A stretch of DNA of 64,000 bases from an uncultured Pelagibacteraceae bacterium (GTDB lineage: Bacteria > Pseudomonadota > Alphaproteobacteria > Pelagibacterales > Pelagibacteraceae): the NCBI GenBank assembly GCA_902609675.1, contig CACLST010000002.1, positions 33,794 to 97,793 of the forward strand. Direction: 5' to 3'. The notes beneath the pieces are model-generated. The model did no database searches. It was not told the DNA's origin and saw nothing but the letters and a program-made list of their open reading frames with translations. This document shows positions 63,935-64,000 of this stretch, one piece after another. Each line of letters opens with the position of its first letter. The first letter of the stretch is position 1. The translations under genes and the position numbers were made by a program.

Positions 63935-64000
63935 ATGAAAAAAATTTTAATTATTGGAGGTGGAGCTATGGGGTCAGCATTCTCTGTTCCATGTATAGAT
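63935..64000 (+). CDS. Rossmann-fold NAD(P)-binding protein, N-terminal fragment (GpsA-like)
   Basis: The window ends 22 codons into this gene. MKKILIIGGGAMGSAFSVPC has the GxGxxG dinucleotide motif and a proline-cysteine pair that resembles NAD(P)-dependent glycerol-3-phosphate dehydrogenase GpsA. Glycerol kinase lies 1.4 kb upstream, which fits, but other Rossmann enzymes start similarly. It is divergent from tmm across a gap of about 115 bp. Confidence 0.5.
   Translation, partial: MKKILIIGGGAMGSAFSVPCID

Noticed and set aside
1-64000. tRNA genes, CRISPR arrays, insertion sequences or phage genes
   Set aside because: Intergenic gaps are too short and contain no cloverleaf, regular repeat-spacer pattern, transposase or integrase that I could see.

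Overview
The window is about 64 kb of very AT-rich, densely packed bacterial DNA. Spacers are mostly under 100 bp, many genes overlap by 1-13 bp, and no stretch of 300 bases lacks a gene. Gene content and protein style point to the SAR11 clade (Pelagibacterales, marine Alphaproteobacteria). The evidence is TMAO/methylamine genes (tmm, tdm, a TmoXVW-type importer, mgsABC-like genes, amt), several GcvT/DmdA-family proteins, and many high-affinity ABC importers in a streamlined layout. The assignment is inferred from reading the proteins, not from a search. I saw no tRNA, rRNA, CRISPR array, insertion sequence or phage gene.

Region 1 (1-6.3 kb, mostly minus): the end of a homocysteine methyltransferase-like gene, a NylB-like serine hydrolase, msrA, a second homocysteine methyltransferase-like gene, a VOC protein, an aldehyde dehydrogenase, a 3-hydroxyisobutyrate dehydrogenase-like enzyme and an EamA transporter. 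Region 2 (6.4-12.8 kb, plus): an Asp/Glu-racemase (EutA-like) gene and a metal-ligand-less M24 hydrolase resembling ectoine hydrolase, followed by a PotABCD-type importer. This looks like an uptake-and-opening module for a compatible solute or polyamine.

Region 3 (12.8-25.9 kb): a minus-strand run of thiolase, DmdA-like demethylase, transthyretin-like hydrolase, ThDP enzyme, FMN hydroxyacid oxidase, S51 peptidase and a second GcvT-like protein. It diverges from a DppABCDF-type importer. I cannot match this set to a known pathway, and it is the best candidate for an undescribed catabolic system. Region 4 (25.9-33.5 kb): bioY, a HCDH-ECH beta-oxidation fusion, an agmatinase-family ureohydrolase, a second aldehyde dehydrogenase, an M20 deacetylase, CsaA and a LysE exporter. 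Region 5 (33.5-41.4 kb): housekeeping genes (aconitase, YfgM-like, BamB-like, a cupin, ZapE/AFG1, YjbQ, photolyase).

Region 6 (41.4-64 kb): one-carbon and nitrogen metabolism. It holds a diaminopropionate ammonia-lyase-like enzyme, type III glutamine synthetase, amt with small membrane proteins, N-methylglutamate synthase-like subunits, another glutamine synthetase-like protein, a sarcosine-oxidase-like FAD enzyme, a small winged-helix-like protein, TMAO demethylase (tdm), the TMAO-type importer, glycerol kinase and trimethylamine monooxygenase (tmm). Together these would oxidise TMA to TMAO, import TMAO, demethylate it, and pass methylamine and ammonium into glutamate-linked metabolism. A 35-bp near-palindrome lies between the divergent tdm and tmoX genes and is a likely operator. 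Each of the three binding-protein genes is followed by a strong hairpin.
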